From contig NZ_AFBG01000018.1 in NCBI RefSeq assembly GCF_000204195.1, positions 496,001-560,000 of the forward strand: DNA of 64,000 nucleotides, given 5' to 3'. The DNA comes from Acidovorax radicis N35. GTDB taxonomy: Bacteria; Pseudomonadota; Gammaproteobacteria; Burkholderiales; Burkholderiaceae_C. The position numbers and the translations under genes are program-made. A model generated the notes under the pieces. The model saw only the letters and a list, made by a program, of their open reading frames with translations. It searched no databases and was not told the origin of the DNA. This document shows positions 1 to 9,009 of this stretch, piece after piece. The first letter of the stretch is position 1. Each line of letters begins with the position of its first letter.

Positions 1-415
1 CGGCACTGCCGCCGAGCGCCGGTGTCTTGGAGACCAGCAGCGTGACGATCTCGGCCACCACCCAGATCCCGATGGAAAAATACGCATCGCGCAGGCGGAA
101 CAGCGCCGGCGCGACCACCATCGCCGCCAGAGCCCCGAGCACACCCGTCACCGGCAGCACCAGGTAGGGCGAGAGGCCCGTGCGTTGCGTGAAATCAAAG
201 AGGGCGTAGGCCCCGATGCCGATGAACAGCTGGTGGCCGAGGGACAGCAGGCCGCCGTACCCCGCCAGCAGGTTCCACATCTGGGCCATGCAGATGGCCA
301 GAAGCACTTCGCTCACCAGCCGCATCATGCCGGCGTCCAGCCAGCGCGGCGCCAGTGCGGCCACCAGGGTGCATGGCACCAGCCACGCCAACACCAGGAG
401 CAATGGCTTTTTCAT
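1..415 (-). CDS. livM: Branched-chain amino-acid-type ABC transporter permease LivM (partial, C-terminus outside window)
   Basis: Only the first 138 residues are inside the window. They carry hydrophobic membrane segments and the glycine-rich stretch LLAGYGGLLSLGHQLFIGIG (residues about 48-67), typical of LivM-family inner-membrane permeases that pair with LivH. The ATG overlaps the LivH stop codon as ATGA, so the two permeases are probably translationally coupled. It is the last visible gene of a minus-strand operon with the binding protein, both ATPases and LivH. The substrate cannot be read from the permease; the upstream amidohydrolase and CobW genes suggest something other than plain leucine. 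Confidence 0.9.
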   Translation of the reverse strand, partial: MKKPLLLVLAWLVPCTLVAALAPRWLDAGMMRLVSEVLLAICMAQMWNLLAGYGGLLSLGHQLFIGIGAYALFDFTQRTGLSPYLVLPVTGVLGALAAMVVAPALFRLRDAYFSIGIWVVAEIVTLLVSKTPALGGSA

Positions 416-1284
416 TTGCGTCCCCCCGCCAGGCCGTTGGGCTTGAACACCAGGGTTGCCAGAAACAGCAGGTGGGCATACAGGGAGCCGGCGTTGGAGT
501 CGATGCGCTGCCCGAAGAGCTGCGCCACGCCCAGCACCAGTCCCCCAGCCATGGCGCCCCAGAACGAACCGAGCCCCCCGATGATCACCACTTCAAAGGC
601 GATGAGCATCCGCTCGACGCCCGAGAAGGGGGTGAACAGCGTGCGCTGCGCCAAGAGGTAGCCCGCGCCCATGGCAAACGCCGCAGCCAGCCCCATGACC
701 TGGCAGAAGACCCGTTCGGGCTTGACGCCCATGAGCCGCACCATGTCGGGGAAATCGGCCGTGGCGCGCACGATGCGGCCGAACTCGGTGCGCTGCAGCA
801 CCCATTGGAGGGTGGCGAACATGGCCAAGGCCAGGCCCAGCATGAGCACCGGATACAGCCCCACGGAGATGCCCAGCAGGTCCATGCTGGCGCTGCCCAG
901 GCCGCCGGCGTCCACGGCGCGCGAGTCTGCACCCAACAGCTCGACCATGCCATTGCGCAGCAGCACCGACAGTCCGAACGTGAGCACCATGGGCGTGAGC
1001 ACATTGCCCATTCGTACGGCGCGGTTCAGCACACAGGCCTGCAGCAGCCACCCGAACAGGTAGCCGATGACCACCACCGGCACCAGCATGGCCCAGACGG
1101 GAACCTGGCTGAACCAGCCGATCAGGAAGAAGCCGGCATAGGCGCCCAGCACGATGAACTCTCCGTGCGCCAGGTTCACCACCCGCATCACGCCGAAGAC
1201 CAGTGCCAGCCCCAGCCCGAACAGGGCATACAGCCCCCCCAGCAGCAGGCCGTTGATCAGTGTCGAAATCCATTCCATGTTCAT
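412..1284 (-). CDS. livH: Branched-chain amino-acid-type ABC transporter permease LivH
   Basis: A 290-residue, strongly hydrophobic protein with the LivH signature near the N-terminus (GLLLGGLYALFGLGLALVFG, then VNLAHGEF at about residues 37-44) and the conserved C-terminal stretch EVVIIGGLGSFWGAMAGG around residues 226-243. It forms the transmembrane channel with LivM and is energised by LivF and LivG. The start lies directly against the livF stop codon with no spacer. A second in-frame ATG two codons in is an alternative start. Length is normal for the family. Confidence 0.93.
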   Translation of the reverse strand: MNMEWISTLINGLLLGGLYALFGLGLALVFGVMRVVNLAHGEFIVLGAYAGFFLIGWFSQVPVWAMLVPVVVIGYLFGWLLQACVLNRAVRMGNVLTPMVLTFGLSVLLRNGMVELLGADSRAVDAGGLGSASMDLLGISVGLYPVLMLGLALAMFATLQWVLQRTEFGRIVRATADFPDMVRLMGVKPERVFCQVMGLAAAFAMGAGYLLAQRTLFTPFSGVERMLIAFEVVIIGGLGSFWGAMAGGLVLGVAQLFGQRIDSNAGSLYAHLLFLATLVFKPNGLAGGRK

Positions 1285-1983
1285 TCATTCCCCGAAGTAA
1301 GCGGCAGTGACCTGGGCGTTGCTGACCGCAGCACTGGCCCCCTGCAGCGTGACCTGCCCCTTGAGCAGGCAGGCCATCTGATCGGAGACGGCGCAGGCGC
1401 GGGCCACGTCCTGCTCCACCAGCACGATGGACAGCCCCTCGCTGCGGATGCGCGAGAAGGTGCGGTAGATGTCTTCGACGACCAGGGGCGCAAGCCCCAG
1501 CGAGAGTTCGTCGCAAAGCAGCAGGCGCGGGTTGCTCAGCAGTGCGCGGCCGATGGCCACCATCTGCTGCTGCCCGCCCGACAGCTGCGTGGCGTTTCGG
1601 TGTCGCAAGTCCTTGAGGACCGGAAAGGTGTCGTATACGGCGCCCAGCGTCCACGGTCCGGTGCGGCGGGTGAGGGTGCCCATCTGCAGGTTCTCCTGCA
1701 CCGTCAGTGACGGGAACAGCATGCGCCCTTCCGGCACCATGGCGATGCCCAGCCGGGCCAGTGCCTGGGCAGGCATACCGGCCACATCGGCACCGTCAAA
1801 GCGGATGCGGCCCTGGCGCGGCGCCATCAGCCCCGTGATCGAGCGCAGCAGCGTGGTCTTGCCCGCGCCGTTGGCGCCGATGAGGGCCAGCACTTCGCCA
1901 GCCTCGAGGGAAATGCTGACGCCCGAAAGCGCCTGGAAGTCGCCGTAAAAGACGTTCACCGCGTCGATGTCAAGCAGCGGCAT
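1285..1983 (-). CDS. livF: ABC transporter ATP-binding protein LivF
   Basis: A 232-residue ATPase with Walker A GANGAGKT (36-43), signature LSGGQ (134-138) and Walker B LLLCDE (154-159), followed by the LSLGLAPL stretch characteristic of LivF. It powers transport through LivH/LivM together with LivG. I chose the ATG at 1983, where MPLLDIDAVNVFYG matches the normal LivF start; the open frame continues upstream but there only shadows livG. The gene overlaps the end of livG by 14 bp, which fits one co-transcribed transporter operon. Confidence 0.93.
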   Translation of the reverse strand: MPLLDIDAVNVFYGDFQALSGVSISLEAGEVLALIGANGAGKTTLLRSITGLMAPRQGRIRFDGADVAGMPAQALARLGIAMVPEGRMLFPSLTVQENLQMGTLTRRTGPWTLGAVYDTFPVLKDLRHRNATQLSGGQQQMVAIGRALLSNPRLLLCDELSLGLAPLVVEDIYRTFSRIRSEGLSIVLVEQDVARACAVSDQMACLLKGQVTLQGASAAVSNAQVTAAYFGE

Positions 1984-2695
1984 TGGCAGGCACCCCCATG
2001 TAGATTTCGCGCACGATGGCACTGTCCATGACCGTGGCCGGGTGGTCCTCCAGCAGCTTGCGCCCGAAGTGCAGCACCATGATGCGGTCGGCCACTGCCC
2101 GCAGCGCCTGGGCGATGTGCTCGATCCAGACGATGGCATAGCTTTGCTTGAGTTCATGGACCAGCTCCACCATCTGGTGCACCTCGCGCTCGGTCAGGCC
2201 GCCGGCCACCTCGTCGAGCAGCAGCAGCCGGGGTTGGGCGGCCACCGCCTTGGCCATCTCCAGGCGCTTGCGGTCCAGCAGGGGCAGCGCCCCGGCCGTT
2301 TTCTGGGCCATCTTGTCCAGGCTGCAGCGTTGCAGGGCCGCCATAGCCGCCTGCGCTGCCGCGTCGCCGCGCAGCCCGCCCGCAAAGGTCGCTGCGGCCA
2401 GCACGTTGTGGAAAACGGTGAGGTTGCCGAACGGTTGTGGTACCTGGAAGGCGCGTGCCACGCCCAGGCGCGCACGCTGGTGGGCCGGCAGGCCGGAGAT
2501 CACCTTGCCGTCGAGCGCGATGTGCCCTGCGTCTGCGCCCACGGTGCCCGTGAGCAGGTGAAAAAGGGAGCTTTTGCCGGCCCCATTGGGCCCGATCACG
2601 CCCAGGCACTGGCCCACCGACAGATCGATATCGATCGCATCGGCCACCACCACCTGGCCGTAGGCCTTGCACAGGCCTCTGACTTGAAGCGTCAC
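1970..2695 (-). CDS. livG: ABC transporter ATP-binding protein LivG (atypical signature motif)
   Basis: A 241-residue ATPase with Walker A GPNGAGKS (35-42) and Walker B LLLLDE (157-162), followed by EVAGGLT as in LivG. The usual LSGGQ/LSYGQ signature is replaced by LPLLDRKRLE (137-146). I recall similar signatures in a subgroup of Liv-type ATPases, so the protein is probably functional, but it departs from the canonical family. It pairs with LivF (overlap 14 bp) and lies 11 bp downstream of the binding-protein gene. Confidence 0.88.
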   Translation of the reverse strand: MTLQVRGLCKAYGQVVVADAIDIDLSVGQCLGVIGPNGAGKSSLFHLLTGTVGADAGHIALDGKVISGLPAHQRARLGVARAFQVPQPFGNLTVFHNVLAAATFAGGLRGDAAAQAAMAALQRCSLDKMAQKTAGALPLLDRKRLEMAKAVAAQPRLLLLDEVAGGLTEREVHQMVELVHELKQSYAIVWIEHIAQALRAVADRIMVLHFGRKLLEDHPATVMDSAIVREIYMGVPANAAA

Positions 2696-2706
2696 GTGGT
2701 GTTCCC

Positions 2707-4011
2707 TCAGGAGAGTTGCGACAGCAACTCGAGCCGGCCACCCAGCGGCAAGCCGGGCGCCAGTGCGTTGTTGACCACCGTCAGTTCATAGGGAGACTTG
2801 GCACCTGCCGCGGCGCGGCGCCACTGGCCTCCCGCCAGTGCGGTCTTGGCCACGCTCTTGATCGGGCTGCCCTTGAAGTCCACGCGGCCCACCAGTGTTT
2901 CCAGCGTGGTGTTCTGGATGGCATCGCGCACGGCCTTGCGGTCGAAGGGGTTGCTGGCGGTCTTGAGCGCATGCAGGCCCACCTCCCACAGCGCGTGGGC
3001 GTAGCCCAGTGGCTGCGTCCACTGGTTGCCGGTGTCCTTCTCCCACTCGCCCGCGAACTCGGCGGCTGACTGCCCGGTGAGCGACGATTTGTAGGGAAAG
3101 CTCGGCGACCACCACACCTCGGTGGACATGCCGTTGCCAGCCGTGCCGAGCGCCTTGAGTGCACTGGGGAACAGGAAGGCACCTGCGACGGTACAGATCT
3201 CCGGCTTGAAGCCCTGTTGCTGGGCCTGCTTCCAGAAGGTGGCGAAATGACTTTCGTACATGAAGCCCGAGACGATGTGCGCGTCAGCCTTCTTGAAGCC
3301 CGTGATCTGGTTGCTGAAGTCATCGGTGGCGACCTTGAAGAACCCGCCGTTGGACTCGCGGTAGCCGGCCTTGCTCAAGGCCGGGGGCATGCCCATCAGC
3401 GGGTCGGCGAAGGCCGCGCCGGGGGGGTTGTCGATGTAGAGCGTTCCCACTGCACGGTTGGTCTTCACGCTGTCCCACAGCGAGACGAAGGTCTTGACCA
3501 CGTCGTCCGCACCCCAGAAGAAATGGAAGGAGAACGGAAAGCCCTTGCTGATCTTGCCGTTGCGCGCGAACAGGAAGGCCTGCCAGGGCGACATGGTGCT
3601 GACCATGGGAATACCGTGCACGTCGCACAGCTGGCCCGCCGGGGTGGACGCATCACCGTCCTGCACGAGCATCAGGTCGACCTTTTCGCGCAGCACAAGC
3701 TCGCTGGCCACCTGCACCGAGCGGTTGGGGTCGGACTGGTTGTCGCGCAGCAGGATCTCCACGGGTATCGTCTGTCCACCGATGTCGAGCCCGTTCTTGA
3801 GCCGTTCGCGCAGCTTGGCAAGGTGCCACTGGTCGGCGACGCCAAAGGGCGCGCGCGGTCCGGAAAGGGCCGTGATGTAGCCGATGCGCAGGGTCTTGGC
3901 CTGCGCGATGGCAAAGCCCGGAATGCTGCTGGCAGCGGTCCATGCCAGCGAGTTCTTCAGGAACTGGCGGCGCGGCGCGGCAGAGGGGGTGGGGGTGGTC
4001 AGGTCGTTCAT
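2707..4011 (-). CDS. Liv-type ABC transporter substrate-binding protein (Tat-exported)
   Basis: A 434-residue periplasmic binding protein of the LivK/peripla_BP_6 type. The N-terminus has a twin-arginine motif (RRQFLKN, residues 14-20) followed by a hydrophobic stretch ending FAIAQA, so export is probably by Tat rather than Sec. The mature protein begins KTLRIGYITALSGPRAPFG, the usual start of this fold. It is encoded between the CobW gene and livG and supplies substrate to the LivHMGF transporter. The ligand is unknown; linkage to an amidohydrolase hints at an amide, urea-like or modified amino-acid compound (inference). Confidence 0.9.
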   Translation of the reverse strand: MNDLTTPTPSAAPRRQFLKNSLAWTAASSIPGFAIAQAKTLRIGYITALSGPRAPFGVADQWHLAKLRERLKNGLDIGGQTIPVEILLRDNQSDPNRSVQVASELVLREKVDLMLVQDGDASTPAGQLCDVHGIPMVSTMSPWQAFLFARNGKISKGFPFSFHFFWGADDVVKTFVSLWDSVKTNRAVGTLYIDNPPGAAFADPLMGMPPALSKAGYRESNGGFFKVATDDFSNQITGFKKADAHIVSGFMYESHFATFWKQAQQQGFKPEICTVAGAFLFPSALKALGTAGNGMSTEVWWSPSFPYKSSLTGQSAAEFAGEWEKDTGNQWTQPLGYAHALWEVGLHALKTASNPFDRKAVRDAIQNTTLETLVGRVDFKGSPIKSVAKTALAGGQWRRAAAGAKSPYELTVVNNALAPGLPLGGRLELLSQLS

Positions 4012-4033
4012 GGTGAGGCTCCAGGGATGGCAA

Positions 4034-5101
4034 TCAGGGATGCGAGGGAATGGGAAAGGCGCCGGTGAATTTCGACAGCGTGCGGGCGATCAGCCCAGGC
4101 TCCATGCCTTGTGTGATGAAGACCAGGAGAGAGCGGCGGTCCGCGCCGGGCCAGGCCGGCAGCGACTCGGGCGGATGGATCAGGTGCTGGGCGGCATGCA
4201 CCACCCGTGGGCGCTCCGGGTCTTCGGCGACGTGGATCAGGCCCTTGAAGCGCAGCATCTGTTCGCCGCGCAGGGCCGCCAGCAGTTCGAGCCAGTGGCT
4301 GAACGCTGCGCCCTGCACCGGCTCGTCGATGGCGAAGCATTCGGTGGTGATGTCGCTGGAGTGGGACAGGTGCTGGCGGGATGGGGCGGCAAGCCGCGCG
4401 CCACCACGGCCTGGGTTGCCCAGCAGCAGCCAGCCAGGGCGCTGGCCCCGGGGGGCGTGCAGGCGGTCTTTCAGCGCCAGGAACTCGTGCCCCAGGTGGA
4501 ACAGGTGCTCGGAGTCCAGTTCACCGCGCACCACCCGGCGCAGCGGCGCACTCGCGTTGATGCGTGCGAGCTGCTGTGTCAGGGGTTGAAGGTCGCGTGC
4601 GCCAGCCAGATCGGTCTTGGTCAGCAGCAAGGTGTCCGCCATGGCCACCTGCCGGCGGGCCTCTTCGTGCCGCTGCAGCGTGGCGGCGCCGTTGCAGGCG
4701 TCCACGGTGACGGCCACGCCCTCCAGGCGGAAATGGCCGGCCAGAGCCTCGTGTGTGGCCAGGGTGTGCAGCAAGGGCATCGGGTCCGCCAGGCCCGTGG
4801 TCTCCACCACCACCCGGTTGAACCGTACTGCGCCCTGCTGGCGACGTGCGTGCAGATCGGCCAGGGTGCGCGCCAGGTCCTCGCTGACCGAGCAGCACAC
4901 GCAGCCGTTGGGCAGCACCTGCACATTCGGCGCCACGTGCTGTACCAGCAGGTGGTCCAGGCCCATTGCTCCCAACTCGTTGACGATGACGGCGGTGTCC
5001 TGCCATTCGGCACGCTGCATGAGCTGGTGCAGCAGCGTGGTCTTGCCGCTGCCCAGAAAGCCCGTCAGCACGATGACGGGAACGCGCGGGTCGTCCGTCA
5101 T
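4034..5101 (-). CDS. CobW/COG0523-family GTPase, likely metallochaperone
   Basis: A 355-residue G3E-family GTPase. Visible motifs are Walker A GFLGSGKT (14-21), the metal-binding CVCC motif (67-70) preceded by PNG, and LLTKTDLAG for guanine recognition. Members of this family deliver zinc, cobalt or iron to metalloenzymes. The ATG overlaps the amidohydrolase stop codon (ATGA), so the GTPase probably serves that metal-dependent hydrolase. I start at 5101; the open frame upstream only shadows the amidohydrolase gene. Confidence 0.88.
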   Translation of the reverse strand: MTDDPRVPVIVLTGFLGSGKTTLLHQLMQRAEWQDTAVIVNELGAMGLDHLLVQHVAPNVQVLPNGCVCCSVSEDLARTLADLHARRQQGAVRFNRVVVETTGLADPMPLLHTLATHEALAGHFRLEGVAVTVDACNGAATLQRHEEARRQVAMADTLLLTKTDLAGARDLQPLTQQLARINASAPLRRVVRGELDSEHLFHLGHEFLALKDRLHAPRGQRPGWLLLGNPGRGGARLAAPSRQHLSHSSDITTECFAIDEPVQGAAFSHWLELLAALRGEQMLRFKGLIHVAEDPERPRVVHAAQHLIHPPESLPAWPGADRRSLLVFITQGMEPGLIARTLSKFTGAFPIPSHP

Positions 5102-6762
5102 GCGGTCGCTCCATGGACACAGCGGCCCTCGAACCAGGTCTGCAGCACCTCCGTGGCACCCAGCTGGCCCGGGTCCACGTCGAACAGCAGGGTGTCCAGG
5201 ATGGCCAGGTCGGCAGACTTGCCCACTTCGATTGAGCCGGTCAGGTGCGCCAGGCCGGTGGCCTGCGCCGCCTGGATGGTGTAGGCCCTGAGGGCTTCTT
5301 CCACGCCAATCGCTTCTTCGGGACACAGGGCGCCGTCCAGGCGGCCCGTCGGATCACGGCGCGTCACCATGCCTTGGATGGAAGGCCAGGGACTGGGGTC
5401 CGGGACCACGGGCCAGTCGGATCCCCCGGCGACCAGCGCGCCGGCGTCGATGAGCGAGCGGATCGGCGCGATCCGGTCCACCAGCGGTTGGGGCACCGCG
5501 CTGCGGATGGCCTCGATGATCACGCTGGGAAACCACAGCGGGGGCGACAGATCGGCCACCACATCGAGCTCGGCAAAACGCGGGATCTCTGCCGGATCGA
5601 CGAAGCTGGCGTGGGCGATCTGGTGGCGCAGGCCGGGACCATTGAAGCTGCGCAGCACATCGATGGCATCGAGCGCAGCACGCGTCGATGCGTCACCCGT
5701 GCAGTGGATCTTGACGCGGATTCCCCGGCGCTCACTGTCGGCCAGCACCTTGGCCAGCTGCGGCACGGTCAGGGTGGTGCCGCCGCGAAAGCAGCAGCCG
5801 TGCACGGCGTCGGGCAGGTAGGGTTCCAGCATGGCGGCGGTGCGCGAAGTGGGCACGCCGTCCAGGAAGATCTTGCCCGCATCGGGCATGAAGTGCCTGC
5901 TGCGGAACTGCTCGCGCAGGGCCAGCAACTCTTCGCCGGCTTCGCCGGGTGCCAGCGGCGCTTCGGTCACGGGTACGGAGCCCACGACCCAGGCACTCAG
6001 GCGCCCCTGGTCTTCCAGCGCTTTCACCGCGCGCAGCACCGCGCGGGTGGTGAGGGCTTCCTGCATACCGGTCACGCCGCAGGCGTTGAGCCGCTTGATC
6101 GCGTGTGCGGCAGCCTCCACGTCCAGATGCGGGGTCGCATCCATGGCCTTGGCAAGCGCGATCTCCACCAGGCTGCAAGCGGCTTCCAGGAGCAGCCCGG
6201 TGGCCGCGCCTGTGGCCGGGTCGCGCACGATCCGGCCGTTGGTCGGGTCCGGCGTGTCGTCCTGTATGCCGGCGGCCTCCAGGGCGGCGCTGCTGACGAA
6301 TCGGTTGTGGTGCGAATCGTCTCGCAGCATCACGGGGCGGCCGCCGGCCGCTTCGTCGAGCCGTTGGCGGGCCTTCTGGTCGAGCTGGTCCATCAGGGAC
6401 GAGCCCCAAATGCCGCCCACGATCCATTCCCCGGGGGCCTTGCCCGCGGCCGCACCGCGCACGGCTGCCAGCACCTGGTCGAGGCTGAAAAAGGGCGGCA
6501 CGAACATTTCGTACAGCTCCGCGCGGCCAGCCCAGACGAAGTGGTTGTGCACGTCCAGCAGCCCGGGGACCACCATCGCGCCAGGCAGGTCGACCACCTG
6601 TGCGTCGGGCAGTGCGGCCTGGGCCTCCTGCAGCGTCCCGACGGCGACGATGCGGCCCTCCTGCACGGATATTGCTTCGGCCCAGGGGCGGCTCGCCGCC
6701 ATGGTGAAGATGCGGGGATGGTGAAGGATCAGCGTCGGCAAAGGGGTGGCGTCGGTGGTCAT
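5098..6762 (-). CDS. YtcJ-like metal-dependent amidohydrolase (amidohydrolase 3 family)
   Basis: A 554-residue TIM-barrel hydrolase. It has the metal-binding HxH motif in LLDVHNHFVW (His72, His74), central histidines in VKIHCTGDAS and HQIAHASF, and a catalytic aspartate in AGGSDWPV around residue 450. This layout is that of YtcJ/N-substituted formamide deformylase-like enzymes, which hydrolyse C-N bonds in amides. It is the first gene of the operon, overlaps the CobW gene and is co-directional with the Liv-type transporter. The start at 6762 gives MTTDATPLP; an upstream ATG at 6819 is possible but less like the family. Confidence 0.85.
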   Translation of the reverse strand: MTTDATPLPTLILHHPRIFTMAASRPWAEAISVQEGRIVAVGTLQEAQAALPDAQVVDLPGAMVVPGLLDVHNHFVWAGRAELYEMFVPPFFSLDQVLAAVRGAAAGKAPGEWIVGGIWGSSLMDQLDQKARQRLDEAAGGRPVMLRDDSHHNRFVSSAALEAAGIQDDTPDPTNGRIVRDPATGAATGLLLEAACSLVEIALAKAMDATPHLDVEAAAHAIKRLNACGVTGMQEALTTRAVLRAVKALEDQGRLSAWVVGSVPVTEAPLAPGEAGEELLALREQFRSRHFMPDAGKIFLDGVPTSRTAAMLEPYLPDAVHGCCFRGGTTLTVPQLAKVLADSERRGIRVKIHCTGDASTRAALDAIDVLRSFNGPGLRHQIAHASFVDPAEIPRFAELDVVADLSPPLWFPSVIIEAIRSAVPQPLVDRIAPIRSLIDAGALVAGGSDWPVVPDPSPWPSIQGMVTRRDPTGRLDGALCPEEAIGVEEALRAYTIQAAQATGLAHLTGSIEVGKSADLAILDTLLFDVDPGQLGATEVLQTWFEGRCVHGATA

Positions 6763-6928
6763 GGATGGTTGGGGGGTCTGGAGGTCAATGGAATGAAACG
6801 AGGGAATCCACCGTTGCAAGCCCTGGGGCGTTCGGTACGCTCTGGGCTGTCGATGGCTGCTGGCCGGCGCGCGGTGCCGCCGGCGCTGTGTACGAATTCA
6901 TGGCGCCTGGCGTCGAGAAACTCTTCTT

Positions 6929-8068
6929 ATGCGTAATGGCCCTTCCGCCTACCTGAGCAAACCCGATGAGCTGCTGTTGGACCTGTATGCCAGTGCGGCG
7001 CAGCCATCGCGCTGGACCCAGTCGCTCGACAGGCTGTGCGCCACCACGGGGGCCTGCTCTGCGGTGGTGCAGGCCTTCCGCTTCGAGCAGGGCCAGGCCC
7101 ACATCCTCTGGACCGCGCGAGATTCCCGCACGCTGGCGGGGCTGGCCAACGAACCCCAGGGCCTGGCCGATGACAATCCGCGGCTGAACCATCGCCGCGC
7201 ATTGCGCGGGCTGGACCGGGTAGCGGGCGACGAAGTGCTGTTCGAACCGGGTGACGAGGCGCGGCCCATGCTCCAGCAGCGGCTGGCGACCTTGGGGCTG
7301 GGCCGCTTCATCGGCACGCTGCAGGACGTGGGCCGGGGGATGTACCTGGGCCTGGCCTTGCACCGATCCGTGACGGACTTCGAGGATTTCAACGAACAGC
7401 ACGCCAATCGGCTGGCCGATCTGGCGCCGCATCTGGGGCAGGCGTTTCTGCTCACGGAGCAGCTCACCGCATCGGTGGAGCGGGATGAGCGCCTGCGCGA
7501 GCTGATGGACTGCCTGCGCTTTGGCATCGTGCTGAGCGACGACAAAGGCTGCGTGCAATGGTCCAATCGCCACGCCTTGGCCTTGCTCGGCGCCGATTCG
7601 GCACTGACCCTGCGCGGAGAATCCCTGCATGGCCGCAATGCCGCAGAAACCCAGCGGCTGCTGGCCGAGCTCGCCAGGCTGCGGGTTGCCCCCGCCCAGA
7701 CCGTTGGTTACCTGCGCATGGGGCAGGGCACCGGTGCCTTGCACGTGGCGGCCCAGGCATCGGGTGGCGCCGGGGCGCTGGTGCTCGTCATCTCCGCAGC
7801 GGACCAGGCACTGGACTTGCCCCTGGGGGCGCTGGAGAACCTGTTCGGGCTGACGCCGACCGAGGCGCGCCTGCTTGGTGCGTTGGCAACGGGCAGCTCC
7901 GTCGAGGACTACGCGCTGCAGCGTGGCGTATCGGTGGGGACAGCGCGCGTGCAGCTCAAGCAGATACAGGCCAAGACGGGGCAGCATCGCCAGTCCGATC
8001 TGGTCCGCCTGGTGCTTTCTTCGGCAGCTGCGCATCTGTCGGGCTCTGGCAATTCGAGGGGGCGCTGA
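6929..8068 (+). CDS. LuxR-type transcriptional regulator
   Basis: A 379-residue protein with a LuxR/GerE-like helix-turn-helix at the C-terminus (about 305-370: LTPTEARLLGALATGSS, then the recognition region YALQRGVSVGTARVQLKQI). The N-terminal 250 residues look like a GAF/PAS-type sensor and have no membrane segment or receiver domain. It is transcribed divergently from the amidohydrolase/transporter operon with 166 bp between them, so it is a candidate regulator of that operon. Its stop lies only 2 bp from the stop of the convergent outer-membrane protein gene. Confidence 0.8.
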   Translation: MRNGPSAYLSKPDELLLDLYASAAQPSRWTQSLDRLCATTGACSAVVQAFRFEQGQAHILWTARDSRTLAGLANEPQGLADDNPRLNHRRALRGLDRVAGDEVLFEPGDEARPMLQQRLATLGLGRFIGTLQDVGRGMYLGLALHRSVTDFEDFNEQHANRLADLAPHLGQAFLLTEQLTASVERDERLRELMDCLRFGIVLSDDKGCVQWSNRHALALLGADSALTLRGESLHGRNAAETQRLLAELARLRVAPAQTVGYLRMGQGTGALHVAAQASGGAGALVLVISAADQALDLPLGALENLFGLTPTEARLLGALATGSSVEDYALQRGVSVGTARVQLKQIQAKTGQHRQSDLVRLVLSSAAAHLSGSGNSRGR

Positions 8069-8070
8069 AC

Positions 8071-9009
8071 TCAGAAAGTCCAGGCTGCGCGCACGGCAAA
8101 CTGCGTACCCTGTGCGCGGTTGCGCGCGCCGAACTCCTTGTAGACATGGGCCCAGATCAGCGGCCAGTCGGAACCCAGTTCAAAGAAGCTGACGGTGGGG
8201 CCCAGTGCCACCACACGCGAGCGGTTGCCATCCTGGAAGCGGGCTCCGTTGGCCTTGTCATCCGTCAGTTGCTTGTACAGATAGCCGCCGACTCCGAAGG
8301 TCCAAGCCCCTGCATGCTGGCCCACGGCGAAGTCGTGCTGGTACTCCATGCCCGAGCGGTACTGCGTGTCCTTGTTCTTGCCGTGCACATTCACCTGGAT
8401 GTTGGACGACACCTCGAACCCGCCCGGTGTGATGTAGGTGAATGCAAAGGTCGGCGAGGCCGTCCAGTGGTTGGTGCCGGCGTTGATGATCCGGGTGCGG
8501 TCATAGGAGCCGGTGGGCAATTGCAGTTCCACCCGCGCGTTCATGAACACGCCAGGCGAGGGGGTCCACTTGACGATCACCGGCGCGACCTGCACATCGC
8601 CGATCGCGCGGTTCTCCCCCCGCAGGTCCAGCGGTCCGACGGGCGTGGGGACCGTCAGGCGGTTCTGCATGTCCAGGTAGGGCACGACCGCGGAGAAGCC
8701 GTAGGTACCGCCCAGCAGCGGGGTGTCGGTCATCTTCACCACGGCGGCACCGACGCTGCTGGCGCGGATCTTGATCCCCACGGGGGCTGCGTTGCCGTTG
8801 GTGTCCTTCAGCCGTGTGGCGCTGTACTGGGCTGCCCGCACGCCCACGGTGGCCACGTCGGAGGGCGGAGGCAGCATGCCGGCGCCGAACTCGAATACAC
8901 CGATGGGTGTGATCGGCGCGCCGTTCTCGACGGCGTGTGCCGCACAGGCCAGGCTCAGGGCGCTGGCAGACACCAGGGTTTTGCGCAGGGTCAGGGATGC
9001 GATTTGCAT
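8071..9009 (-). CDS. Outer-membrane protein of the phenol_MetA_deg (SphA-like) family
   Basis: A 312-residue protein with a Sec signal peptide (cleavage predicted after AHA, residue 26) and a predicted beta-barrel: alternating polar/aromatic strands and a C-terminal phenylalanine (AAWTF) as in outer-membrane barrels. The region ENGAPITPIGVFEFGAGMLP and the strand pattern match the phenol meta-pathway-associated family, thought to help uptake of aromatic or hydrophobic compounds. No aromatic catabolic genes are adjacent, so the substrate is unknown. Confidence 0.75.
   Translation of the reverse strand: MQIASLTLRKTLVSASALSLACAAHAVENGAPITPIGVFEFGAGMLPPPSDVATVGVRAAQYSATRLKDTNGNAAPVGIKIRASSVGAAVVKMTDTPLLGGTYGFSAVVPYLDMQNRLTVPTPVGPLDLRGENRAIGDVQVAPVIVKWTPSPGVFMNARVELQLPTGSYDRTRIINAGTNHWTASPTFAFTYITPGGFEVSSNIQVNVHGKNKDTQYRSGMEYQHDFAVGQHAGAWTFGVGGYLYKQLTDDKANGARFQDGNRSRVVALGPTVSFFELGSDWPLIWAHVYKEFGARNRAQGTQFAVRAAWTF

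Noticed and set aside
355..1710. 451-codon plus-strand frame
   Set aside because: Opposite strand of livH/livF; His/Gln-rich nonsense translation.
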